Shown one piece after another: positions 53,945 through 64,000 of a stretch of DNA of 64,000 nt (the stretch's first letter is position 1; each line of letters opens with the position of its first letter). The stretch is from Nepenthes gracilis. Its lineage: Eukaryota; Streptophyta; Magnoliopsida; Caryophyllales; Nepenthaceae. The stretch covers positions 25,836,519 to 25,900,518 of the forward strand of contig BSYO01000005.1 in NCBI GenBank assembly GCA_033239525.1, given 5' to 3'. The position numbers and the translations under genes were made by a program. The notes under the pieces are model-generated. The model worked only from the letters and a program-made list of their open reading frames with translations, was not told where the DNA came from and did no database searches.

Positions 53945-55097
53945 ATTGATTGGACCTTTTTTTTTCTCACAGAATAAATTAGTATAATAATAAAAAAAAG
54001 TGTAATATAATGGAACAGAAAAGTGCAGAATAGAATTAAATTAACAAAAATAATAATCAAATATTTTTATTATTTTTCATTTATTTCTTTTTGCATTCAT
54101 TGTTCACCTTTTGGTAAATATGAAACAGATTTTAAATTGTTGCCGTGTATAATTTTTCAAATCGAACGTTAAAAGGGCGTTGGGCAATATGGGACAAAAA
54201 GAATTAATCCAAATGTAAGCAAATTGTGAAATGAGAAGAAATAGAATTTCTAATATTAATATTTTTACATAATAATATTATCAAATGGGATCATATTTAT
54301 ATGAATAACTTTAAGGAGAGACTGGGTCAATAATAAAATAGTAATATTTAAGATCTAGAATAAATTGAATATTTTAGATAAGATATCCAATTTGAACATT
54401 AAAAGATAAGCTTATTAGAAGCTTAATATTTAGAAAAATTGGATTATTCCAATATCTTTGATGCTAAAAGGTCTAAGCATTTGAGATATCTTAGTAGCCT
54501 CAGAGTCCAAGATGTTATATTGTGAGTATATTATAAATGTTAAAATAGATTTATTGGAATTCGTTATTATTGCACATGAAATTCTTAACAGCTAACGCAT
54601 TAGATTATGTCTACAAGGAAGCTACAAAAATAGACACGATTTCACATTAACAAGCTAATTTGGTCATTTTTAGAAAAAATTTAGTACCTTTATAAATATA
54701 AAATTTGTCTAATATAATTTTACAAGTTTAAATAGGTTAACAAGTGCCTAGGTTTATTCAATGCATAAGTCCCAATTCAAGCAGAAAAACTAGTTGAATG
54801 AAGTTCAAACACTAGTGAAAAAAAATTTTATGACAGAAGACTTATATTTTGTATCTTTTTTTTTTATTTAAAAAGAAAGAAATTATGTCAATTTTAAAAT
54901 ACTTTAATTGAGAGAATATTATTATATTTTTTGAACAGAATAATCGAGAGCCATTCTTCTAAATTCTTCTTCAATGATATTTTTCTAGTGCACAATGCTA
55001 TTTCTTAAAAGGATCTTAAATATTTATTCTCACAATATAAAATTATCATTTCTAGAAAGAAAAATATAGTAACTACTTCAAAATCTTTATATTCTAG
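53945..55097 (+). repeat. 1.15-kb direct repeat, copy 2
   Basis: Partner of 51630-52772. Small indels and substitutions only. Confidence 0.82.
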
Positions 55098-55905
55098 TTT
55101 GACTAACATAATACAGACGTAAATATTGAAAGATATTTTAGTTTAATATTCCAAATTCGATGACTTTTTCTTTGTGTATAGTGTGCAAAATTCAGAATAT
55201 TAGAAAGCTCTTTAGGTGAACGCTATTATTTAGGTATATTTTGTTAGGGTCATTTTTATAATTGATATATTCTGTGATCATATATAATCATGTGTCAATA
55301 TCGGGTTATATTTCGTCGAAGTGCTACATCAATATATTCCCGTGACTGTCTGTTCTCGGATCAACATATGCACCGCGCCTGCCTCTCACCTAACATCCAC
55401 TCGAGCCGAAAATTCTGAAACCCTGCGCTCGCTGTAAGTTCTCCACTCGCTTGAGCCAAAATTTCCAAACCCATGTGTTCGCCATGCGCTCGAGCACAAA
55501 TTTAAAAAATCGCCCCGCTAGCTGCTTGCCTCCTCCACACTCGAGCTTCGGTAGGATTTTCTTTGTAACCCTCCATACGCTCGCAGCACGCTCGAGCGCT
55601 GCAGCAACGGGATAATTTTTTATTATTTTTTTACGCATCTATAAATAATTGTCTTATATTTTTGAAACCTAGAAGACCCCTGGCAGACTTGTTTAGAGCG
55701 CCTACTTGAGAATAACCTAATTTATACTCCATTAATCTTGTTCCATTGGGAAAAATCAAAACTACAACATTGTGCTTCATGTTCTAACGAGTTTTCTTAA
55801 CATTTCTCTTTATTAATCCATCACCTCTATTCTTTTACCTTCGTTGGTGGTGTCGGTACGTTGAAGGAGATCCAGTTGTGTTTGGCAATTCAAGTGGCAC
55901 GAGAG

Positions 55906-55993
55906 GGAAGATTGATGTGAAGATTGAAAGGTGTCCGGTTCCGTTGCCGTGGGCAAATTCAAGGAGTTCCTTAGTAGGAATCACAAGATTGGA
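55906..55993 (+). repeat. 88-bp direct repeat, copy 1
   Basis: GGAAGATTGATGTGAAGATT through AGGAGTTCCTTAGTAGGAAT; matches 56594-56681. Confidence 0.75.
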
Positions 55994-56593
55994 ATAAGTT
56001 GGTTAGGTTAGCACGTCATTACCACCCGGTCTGTAAGTTAATTTTTATAGTGCATTTCTTCCCTGACCGTTGAAGCCCAGAGGGTTTTTCTCGATTTCTG
56101 TGGGTATTGAGTTTCTCCTTCGTCACTAAAAAGATTGTCTTTTTATTATTGCATATCATTATATATATTGTGTATGCTTATTATTATTATTTGCATCTAA
56201 AAATAAATATTCTTTGCATTTCAGAATTGAGGCACTGGAGCGCAAGGGCACGAAAACCCCTAACCCAAACCTGCGCCCGCTGCTCGAACAACGCGAGCCT
56301 TTTGTGCCTAACAGCTCTTTTAATTTTGAATCCATTTGTTCTCCTCTATATATATGACCATTTCCTCTTCATCCCTAGGGTTTCTGAAAAAGAAAATTGA
56401 GACACGAAACGTCTACATTCATTATTTTGTGAAAAGAGTTTGTGCCCACCGGAGAAAGCTTCATCATCTACATGTGTTAGTTTATCAAAGCTTTCTCATC
56501 CTTTCATACTGTTCGAATACCCTTTCGTTCTTGCCTACAATCCCTCATGAGTGACGTGGGAAGCGTGAAAACTGAGCTCCGGCGGTTTGTCTG

Positions 56594-56681
56594 AGAAGAT
56601 TGACATGAAGATTGGAAGGTATCCGGTTTCATTGTCGCGGGTAAATCCAAGGAGTTCCTTGGTAGGGATCACAAGATAGGA
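56594..56681 (+). repeat. 88-bp direct repeat, copy 2
   Basis: GAGAAGATTGACATGAAGAT through AGGAGTTCCTTGGTAGGGAT; matches 55906-55993. Confidence 0.75.
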
Positions 56682-56694
56682 GTTCCTTAGGTTG

Positions 56695-57331
56695 ACATGT
56701 TATTTTTAGAACAGCATACCCACGGTCGACGGAGATTGAAACTTAAATCAAAATGCAAACAGATACACAAATCTTCCTTTTCTCAACTTTCTCTTTTTCT
56801 TTTCTTTTCTCTCTCAAAACGGCACTTGGAATGCAAAGTTTTAATCCTAGCATACAAAAGTGCGCTTTTATTCTCCAGGCCTATGCTTGAGTGTCGATCA
56901 GATTTTCATCAAGCGCCACGATTCTAGAAATCACGCTTGAGCGTCCATCAAACGTTCATTGAGCGCTGTGGTTTTGAAAATTGCACACCGGAGGCGCATT
57001 GGGTGCTCATCGAGCTCCCACATTTTGAAATTTGTGCCTTAGTGGTGCTCGGGTGCTCATCGAGCACCCGCCTTCTGGAATTGGCGCCTTAAGTTTTCGT
57101 CGCGCGCACGAAAATACTCATTATTTGTACCACGAATTGGTATATCAAATAGGTACGGACATATATAGGAGTAACCCATAATCCAATATTAACTACATTT
57201 TATCTCAAATTCTCAATAGTAATATGAATATAATGAGGCAGGCAAAACTACATTAGCTTTTTTTATTATATTCATTGCATTTTACTCTAATAGGTAAAAT
57301 TTAGCTTTCATAAAAATTTTAAATATAAAAA
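56695..57331 (-). repeat. Inverted repeat, right arm
   Basis: Mirror copy of 53071-53660. It ends exactly where the Tat LTR begins, so its outer part is either beyond the insertion or lost. Confidence 0.75.
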
Positions 57332-57332
57332 T

Positions 57333-58378
57333 TGATGGGTATGCCGTAGTTGGGCTGGCCCAACAGTCAAAGAAAGCCTAAATAGCCTGTTAGACGGTCA
57401 ACCCCAATGTTGGCCCAACAAGAGGTAAAGGCCCAAATCCTGAAAGGCCCAAACGCTCGCCCGATGGTTAACGCCAGCATTAACTGACTAAGACACAGGC
57501 GAGCGGCCAACTAGCGCTCAGAACGGTCAACTCGAGCGTTGACAGAAATTACTGTAGCAACAGGCCAAAAATAAAAAGGATTTTCACGAGTCTGGCCCAC
57601 TTGAGCCCACGATCTAGCAGATAGCCAACAACGGCTCTTTTCCTAACCAGAACTTCCATAAACTCAGCCAACACCCAAAAAAGATATTGACAAAATCAGC
57701 GCCCTTCCCATAACGAAGGCGTCAGATTTTTTCAATTTCCTGCCAACTGGGGCTCTCCAATGGTAGAGTTCATGGAAGGAATGTGAGCAATTTGGAAATC
57801 CGCTGGCCGCCAGGAAAGGAAACAATCTCAACAAGTTTGGCAACTTGCACCTTCCTGTAGAAGGAAGACCGTCCAAGATGACACAGGGGATCACACCTTC
57901 CAACCAAGAAAGATCACCCTACCACCCTTTAAGTGAGCCCTGGAATCCTCATTTAGGGCATGCAGACTTCTACTCACGTAAACTTATACTCACGCAACGC
58001 TCTTGACAATAACAAAAAGCCCCGAGAAATAACTCTCTGGAAACACACAGAAAACACAAGGCATTCAAACGTGCTCCCTACAGCCGTTTACTGTCTTCCC
58101 ACCACCTAGATTCAAGAGGATGGCCTTGTCTCTCTTTCATCTGGAGATCCACACACTCTTGCACTCTTTCTCTTTCAATTCAAGTTACCTTCCCAGATTT
58201 CGAAGGCTTTTTACTGACTTGAGTATCAAAATATTTTTGGTGGGATAACTTTCTACTGATACACTGACATCCTGTTCGTTTTAGTGGTGTGTAGGATCAA
58301 AACTCAGTGAACGAAGCCGGAACCAGGACAAGCGGATCAGCCCGAATCTGTTCGAAGTTTTGATCCAAGGATGCATCA
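57333..58378 (+). repeat. 5' LTR of the plus-strand Tat element
   Basis: TGATGGGTATG...GGATGCATCA, 1,046 bases, directly before TTGGCGCCGTCTGTGGGAA. Relatives at 30779 and, reversed, 51608. Confidence 0.88.
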
Positions 58379-58379
58379 T

Positions 58380-58395
58380 TGGCGCCGTCTGTGGG
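58380..58395 (+). other. Primer binding site, Tat type
   Basis: TGGCGCCGTCTGTGGG, one base after the LTR. This is the usual site of plant Tat/Athila gypsy elements, complementary to a tRNA ending in GGCGCCA. Confidence 0.8.
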
Positions 58396-58462
58396 AAGCG
58401 CTTACAAAAAGCCAACTACAATTCCTCACAACGCTCTCTTTTCACTGCCAGATTCATCTGCA

Positions 58463-59990
58463 ATGGTGAATACAAGGGCCCAAGCTAGCGATCCCGCTAT
58501 AGACGCCACTTCTCCCAATCAGGACCACGCTGCTGATACCCTAGTTAACGGGACAATAGGCGGGGTGCTAGCGCCTTTCCTTCAGTGACTGATGGGGAAG
58601 ATGCAAACCAACAACTATCTGCTACAAATACTCTGTTCTCGACAAGTGCATCCACAGCAGGTGGCTCCGCCAGCAACCATCCCTGCGCCGGCCACCAGAA
58701 AAGGTGGCTAGAGGAAAAAGAAGTCGGCTAGAAGGCCCGAGAGGCCGAAAAATAATCCAATCCCAACCTCTTCGCACGCTCCAGGCCAAAATAAAAGAGC
58801 GCTCTGGGAGCACAACGCCGGGGGAAAGTCTGAAAAAAATAAATCCCAGATACTATCGGGCAGAAAATGAGAACTCAATCTAGGGGCGAGCCTCTAGGAT
58901 TGCCAAGTCCGTTGGAGGCAGTAGCCGGCCGGCTACTGGACCCTCCGGGAACAAAACAAAGTTGAGAGCTGACCTCAACTCTAAGAAATCTACTAACGCT
59001 GCTCGCGTAGATCCGCGGGTGGATAAGATTTGAAACCGCTTGTTCAGGGACGATGAGCACGCTGTTGACCTTAGCAGATCTCATTTCACAGCGGTGATTT
59101 TAAATCGTCCACTGCCCACTAAGTTCAAGATGCCTTCCCTTAACTCATACGATGGGAGTAGTGATTCAGTCGACCATCTGGATTACTTTTGCACCCATCT
59201 GAGTCTACAGGGGTTGGAAGACTTAGCAATATGTCGCTGCTTTCCACTCCCGCTGAAAGGAGATGCCCGCATCTGGTTTCATCACCTCCCTTCAGGCACC
59301 ATCAGCAGCTTCCGAGAGCTCACAAATCTCTTCCTAGCTCAGTATGCCTCGAGCCGACCAGAAGAGAAGTAGCCATGGCACCTCTCCCACATCAAGCAGA
59401 TGTCGGGAGAGAACCTACGGAGATTTCTGGACCGCTTTGTGGCAAAGGCCAGTCAGATTTTTCGAATCACGGAAGAGAAGAAATTGGGCAGTTTCATTTC
59501 CGTGCTAACCTACAGGGACTTCTTCAAGAACCTGGCCTACAAGAATCCCCAGACCTTCCGAGAAGCAGAGTCGATCACCCGGGCCTACACAGCAGCAGAG
59601 GAGGCCAACGAAGCCAAACGCCCAGAACGGGTAGATCAGCCTTGCTCATTCTCTAGAGAGGGAAAAAGAAAATACAGTGATAGTGATCATTCCTGCCGGA
59701 AGCAGCACAGAACTGGGCTACCAGAACGTAGAGATTACGAGCCTACTAGTTTTACGCCCTTGACGAACACAAGCTCAAAAGTCCTCATGCAGATCCGTGG
59801 AAAAAAATTTCTAAAGTGGCCAAAACCACTGAAGAATGATACCGGGAACCAGTCGAAGTACTACGACTTCTACAGCTCTGCTGAACATTTTACTGAAGAT
59901 TGCAAGACGTTATAGAGGGATATTGAGGAGCTGATTCGCAGGGGCCACCTCACCAAGTTCGTCAATGGCCCTGGGAAAAATTCTTGAGCA
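58463..59990 (+). pseudogene. Tat gag, broken
   Basis: ATG at 58463 (MVNTRAQASDPAIDATSPNQ). Stops occur at 58586 and in the basic linker near 58708. The capsid core follows in another frame at 59040-59372 (KFKMPSLNSYDGSSDSVDHL, GDARIWFHHLP) and 59400-59915 (NLRRFLDRFVAKASQIF, SFISVLTYRDFFKNLAYKNP), with a TAG at 59370. The end (FTEDCKTL, RGHLTKFVNGPGKNS) leads into pol. Family PF03732 by recognition. Confidence 0.85.
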
Positions 59991-60189
59991 GCTGGCGGAG
60001 AAGGGTAGGAGTCGTCTCCTCCCCGAGACCGGGTTGCGGTAAGGGTGGTTAATATGGTCACCATCCAACCTGACAAAAATCTAGCCGACAACAAGGAGCA
60101 GCAGACAGGGAGGAAGAAGCAGCGCACGGGCGGACAATACCATTAGCTTCAATAATGATGATTTGACTCATGTAATGTCCTCCCATACT

Positions 60190-63100
60190 GACCCCCTCAT
60201 TGTATCCGTGCTCGTTTCAGACAGTAGTGTTGACTATCAGCTGAAGTGAGTGTTTATTGATAATTGTAGTTCAAAGGACTTACTTTACTTGGATGTTTTC
60301 TTTAAACTAGGCTTAAAAAAGAACTGATTAAAACTTGCCGAATGCCCATTGTATGGCCTTGACAACGAGCTAGTGCTTGTCCAAGGGACAATCCAACTAG
60401 AGGTCACTTTGGGCATATATCCAAAAACAGCGAGTTGAACACTTACCTTTCTGGTGGTCGACTTGCCCTCTATTTATAACGCTATACTAGGCAGACCGTG
60501 CTTAACAGCGTTTAGGGTAGCCACCTCGATTCCACACCTCAAGATGAAGTTTTCGACGCCTTACGGTGTAGGAGAGGTGTTAGGCGTCTAAGTTACTGGG
60601 CGGCAGACTGTAGTTGCCAGCTTTCACAAAGTTGAAAAACTCGATCATCGAGACGAAATAACCCTGCAGCAAGCGTAGTCTGGTGAAGCCACAGATCTAG
60701 TCCCACTAAACCCAGAGGAACCAGAAAGGCGTGTACAGATTGGCGGCTCAATCACCGGAACATTGCGCAATGAATTGATCAAGTTCCTGCGATGAAAAGC
60801 TGATATTTTTTCTTAGACTCCAGCAGACATGCCTGGGATTCCGACTGAGGTGATAGTCTACAAGCTGGGGCTTGATCTTAGCCGAAAGCCTGTCAGGCAG
60901 AATCGGAGAAACCACTTCGTAGAAAAGCCGATCGCCATCTAGGAGGAGGTGAAGAAACTGCTGGATGCAGGATTTATTAGAGAAGTCCACTACCAGGATT
61001 TGCTCTCTAACGTCGTCCTGGTGAAGAAAAGCAATGGGAAATGGTAGATGTGCGTTGATTTCACCAACGTTAACAAAGTCTGCCTAAAGGACAGCTTTCC
61101 CTTACCCAGGATCGACCTGCTGGTTGACTCGACAGCCGGACATAAGCTGCTAAACTTCATGGATGCCTATTCGGGTTACAACCAGATCCGGATGAGTTCG
61201 GAGGATAAGGAGCACATCTCGTTCATGACAGATCGTGGTACCTACTACTACAAAGTGATGCCCTTTAGGCTAAAAAACACTGGAGCAACCTATCAATGAC
61301 TGGTCAACAAGATGTTTGAAAAACAAATTGGTCGCAACATGGAGGTCTACATTGACGACATGCTTGTCAAGAGCAGGGTCACCGGCGACCACATCTGTGA
61401 CCTGGCAAAGTCATTTGAGGTGCTCCGCAAACATCACATGAAGCTGAACTCGGCTAAGTGTTTCTTCGGCATAGCCTTCTGTAAATTCTTGGGTTTCATC
61501 GTCTCCTAACAGGGAATTGAGGCAAACCTAGAGAAGATTAAGGCCCTCGCAGACATGGCTCCCTTGCGGAGCGTAAAGGACGTCTATCGATTAACTGGAC
61601 GGCTAGCAGCGTTGTCTCGCTTCCTCGTGAAGTCTGATGACAAGTACCAGCCCTTCTTTAAGGCCCTAAGAGGGACAAAATCTAATGAGTTTTAATAGAC
61701 GGCAGACTGCCAGAGAGCTTTTGATGAATTGAAGCGGTATCTGGCCAGCCCGCTGTTGCTAGTGTCACCTAAGGGAGAAAAAGAGCTGTATCTTTACCTG
61801 GCAGTATCAGAAGTATCCCTCAGTTTCATCCTCATACGCCAGGACTCTGACATCAATGGCCGGTCTGCTACGTAAGTAAAATTTGACCGGCCCAGAGACC
61901 CGCTACTCATGCCCAGAAAAATTGGCCTTGGCACTTATATTCTTTGCGCGAAAGTTAAGGCCATACTTTCAGGTGCACCGTGTAGTGTTCCTCACAGACC
62001 AGCCTTTGAAAAATATACTCCAGAAGCCTGACGTTTTTAGATGGCTGGTAAAATGGGCTTTCGAGTTGGACGAGTTCAACATCAAACTCCGGCCCAGACC
62101 TGCTATAAAAGCGCAGGCTCTGGCCGACTTCATTGTTGAGACCACGACCCCAGTTCTCAAAGAGTAGCTCATAGAAAGCACAGTATAGCTTGACGGAGTT
62201 CCAAAATAGGTATTCCCCATAGACGGATCATCTACGGATGTCGGCAGTGGCGCTGGAGTATTCCTCATGACCCTAGACGGGTTTGAGGTGAAGTATTCCC
62301 TCAGACTCAATTTTTCGGCAACCAACAACATTACTGAATATGAAGCCCTGTTAGCCAGATTACGATTAGCAAATGAGTGCTCTACCAAGAGATTGGTGGT
62401 CTACAGCGACTCCGAACTAATCGTTAACCAGGTTAATAGAGACTTCGAGGTAAGCAACCCTCACCTGGCCAAGTACTTGGCAAAGGCGAGGGAGACCGCC
62501 CAGGGTTTCGACAAACTAACCCTGGTTCATATTCCCAGAACTGAAAATTGGAAGGCAGACCAGTTGGCTAGAGCCGCTGTAGCCAAAAATCTAGAACAGT
62601 ACTCGAGGGACATGAGGAAGATTTTGAACGCTTCCAGATAGAGAAGCCAGGAGGCGATGTAGATTTCCAAAGCAAAAAATTGGATGACACCCTACCTTAG
62701 CTATATGGCTAACAGATCATTGCCAGAAGACGCAGAGAAGGCTAAGCGAATCAAAAAGACAGCCGGCTGGTATACTGTGGTTGACGGATGGCTATATCGC
62801 TATGGTTACTCAACCCCATTCCTCTGATGCCTAACTCCCGAAGAGGCTAACTATGCCTTGGGAGAAGTGCACCTCGGGACTTATGGAGCACACATTGGCG
62901 GAAAAAACTTAGCCTTCAAGATCATGCAGTAGGGCTACTACTGGCCCTTGATGAAAAAGGACGCTCTCGAATTTGTGAAGAAGTGTGAAAGCTGCCAACT
63001 TTACAGTAACCTTCACCGCCAGCCGTCCGTTGGCCTGAAGACACTTCAGGCCCCTTGGCCATTCGCACAATGGGGGCTCGATATTCTCCACCCATTTCTT

Positions 63101-63912
63101 GTTGCCATGGGGCAAAGGAAGGTCATCATCTTGGGCATCGACTACTTCACCAAGTAGGTTGAGGTCATCCCACTGGCAAAAATTACAGAGCACAATGCTC
63201 TTGAATTCCTTCGCCAGAATATTATTTACAGATTTGGCAACCTTGAAGTCGTCGTGACCGACAACAGGACCCAATTCTCGAAAAAACGCTTCACCAAGTA
63301 TTGCGCCAACCTGGTATCACGCTGGTCCACACTTCGGTGGTATACCCCTAAGCGAATGGACAGGTGGAGGTCACGAACTGAACGCTACTCCATGGGTTAA
63401 AGACTAAGCTAGAGGACTCGGGGGGCTCCTGGATAGACGAGCTCCCTAAGTTCTCTAGTCTTACCGAACAACCCCAAAAGAACCAACGTACGAGACGCCC
63501 TTCAGTCTCTGTTATGGGATTAAAGCGGTAATCCCGGTCAAAGTCAAGCTTCCAAGTCTCAGGATGGAATCGTTTGACCCACAGGGTAACTCCCAGAAAA
63601 TCAGGGAATACCTAGACTTGTTGGAGGAAGCCTGCGACGCCGCCAGAATACAGACAGCGGCCTACCAACATCGAATTGTCCGATACTACAAAAAAAGTGT
63701 AAAGGCGTGACAATTTGATGTTAGAGACCTGGTCCTACGAGGTGTCGAGGCGACAGGCAAGCTGGCCAGCCGTAATAATCTCTCCCCTAATTGGGAAGGG
63801 CCTTTCCTAGTCTCCGCCGTCCTGCGAAACGGAGTGTACAAACTTCGAAACCAGGACGAAAAGTTGGTCCCACGAACATGGAACACGATCCACCTCAAAT
63901 GCTACTTCCAAT
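60190..63912 (+). pseudogene. Tat pol: protease, reverse transcriptase, RNase H, integrase, broken
   Basis: Protease-like [19 protein letters not shown] near 60462, with the expected active site altered (FIDNCSSKD near 60257). The reverse transcriptase runs from KKLLDAGFIREV (60951) through MDAYSGYNQIRM to EVYIDDMLVKS (YIDD at 61348-61359). RNase H is at 62220-62640 with the first Asp in IDGSS, Glu in TEYEALL and Asp in VYSDSEL. The integrase zinc finger (HLGTYGAH, CESC) is at 62868-62999, then WGLDILHPF (63075) and VTDNRTQFS (63258). Stops occur at 61299, 61509, 61695-61700, 62166, 62640, 62931 and 63157. Confidence 0.87.
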
Positions 63913-64000
63913 AAAGGACTCAGGTACATATTTGCATTATTGTGTGTACGCATTCACCTGCTTGTTTCAATTCGTCAAAATGAGTGTTTCCTTAGCATAT

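Larger units (their letters stand above)
55098..56694 (+). other. LTR-like mosaic with repeated blocks
   Basis: Two similar sections, each with CGCTCGAGC-rich DNA, a TATA box (CTATAAATA at 55639; CTATATATATG at 56345) and an 88-base block (55906-55993 and 56594-56681). This looks like a duplicated LTR or two nested LTR fragments. No coding sequence. Confidence 0.4.
57333..64000 (+). mobile_element. Tat-lineage Ty3/gypsy element, cut by the window end
   Basis: 5' LTR, TGGCGCC-type primer site, gag, then pol in gypsy order (protease, reverse transcriptase, RNase H, integrase) to about 63912. The 3' LTR would lie beyond the window. All genes carry stops; several replace conserved Trp, Gln or Arg codons. 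It is inserted at the edge of the inverted repeat arm ending at 57331. Confidence 0.9.

Overview
The window is nuclear DNA of a seed plant, most likely a eudicot. It is AT-rich and dominated by LTR retrotransposons. It carries one clearly recognisable host gene, a multi-exon cysteine-rich receptor-like kinase (CRK) on the minus strand. The basis is plant-type GT-AG introns, the DUF26/receptor-kinase architecture, and plant Ty1/copia, chromovirus-type and Tat-type Ty3/gypsy elements. No bacterial, organellar or RNA-gene features were seen.

Layout. 1-1370: remnant of a Tat-like LTR (minus) followed by a broken antisense accessory ORF with a gypsy-type 'Transposase_28' domain. 1943-7679: a complete but decayed Tnt1/Tork-like Ty1/copia element with TATAT target duplications. 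9768-17285: a chromovirus-like element with unusually long LTRs (about 2.6 kb) around only 2.3 kb of decayed pol. 18770-33748: the CRK gene, seven exons read right to left, 674 codons with no interruption. Its first intron is about 11.8 kb and holds a pol-less Tat-like element (21515-26660), a solo Tat LTR (30779-31742), a 309-bp foldback element (32017-32325) and a possible copia LTR (about 28490-29640). 34380-39770: the 3' end of another Tat-like element (minus LTR) with antisense accessory ORFs. 42603-44285: a probable solo LTR (minus) carrying seven 46-bp tandem repeats. 45840-51608: a truncated Tat element on the minus strand. 51630-57331: mosaic of a 1.15-kb direct repeat, a roughly 0.6-kb inverted repeat and LTR-like fragments. 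57333-64000: a Tat element of the same family on the plus strand, running off the window.

How it fits together. The host gene's signal peptide and extracellular DUF26 exon lie at 32908-33748, while its transmembrane and kinase exons lie at 18770-21100. The exon phases, splice sites and total length agree with one normal CRK spread over 15 kb by transposons in intron 1. The other reading, a fusion of parts of two tandem CRK paralogues, cannot be excluded without transcript data, because CRKs share this exon phase. All transposon genes are broken. Many of their stop codons lie where conserved Gln, Trp or Arg codons would be expected, as cytosine deamination of methylated DNA would produce.

The most interesting structures are the stretched CRK gene, the possibility that its first exon alone yields a secreted two-DUF26 protein, the recurrent antisense accessory ORFs with their own TATA boxes in three Tat-related remnants, and the foldback element with nested palindromes.
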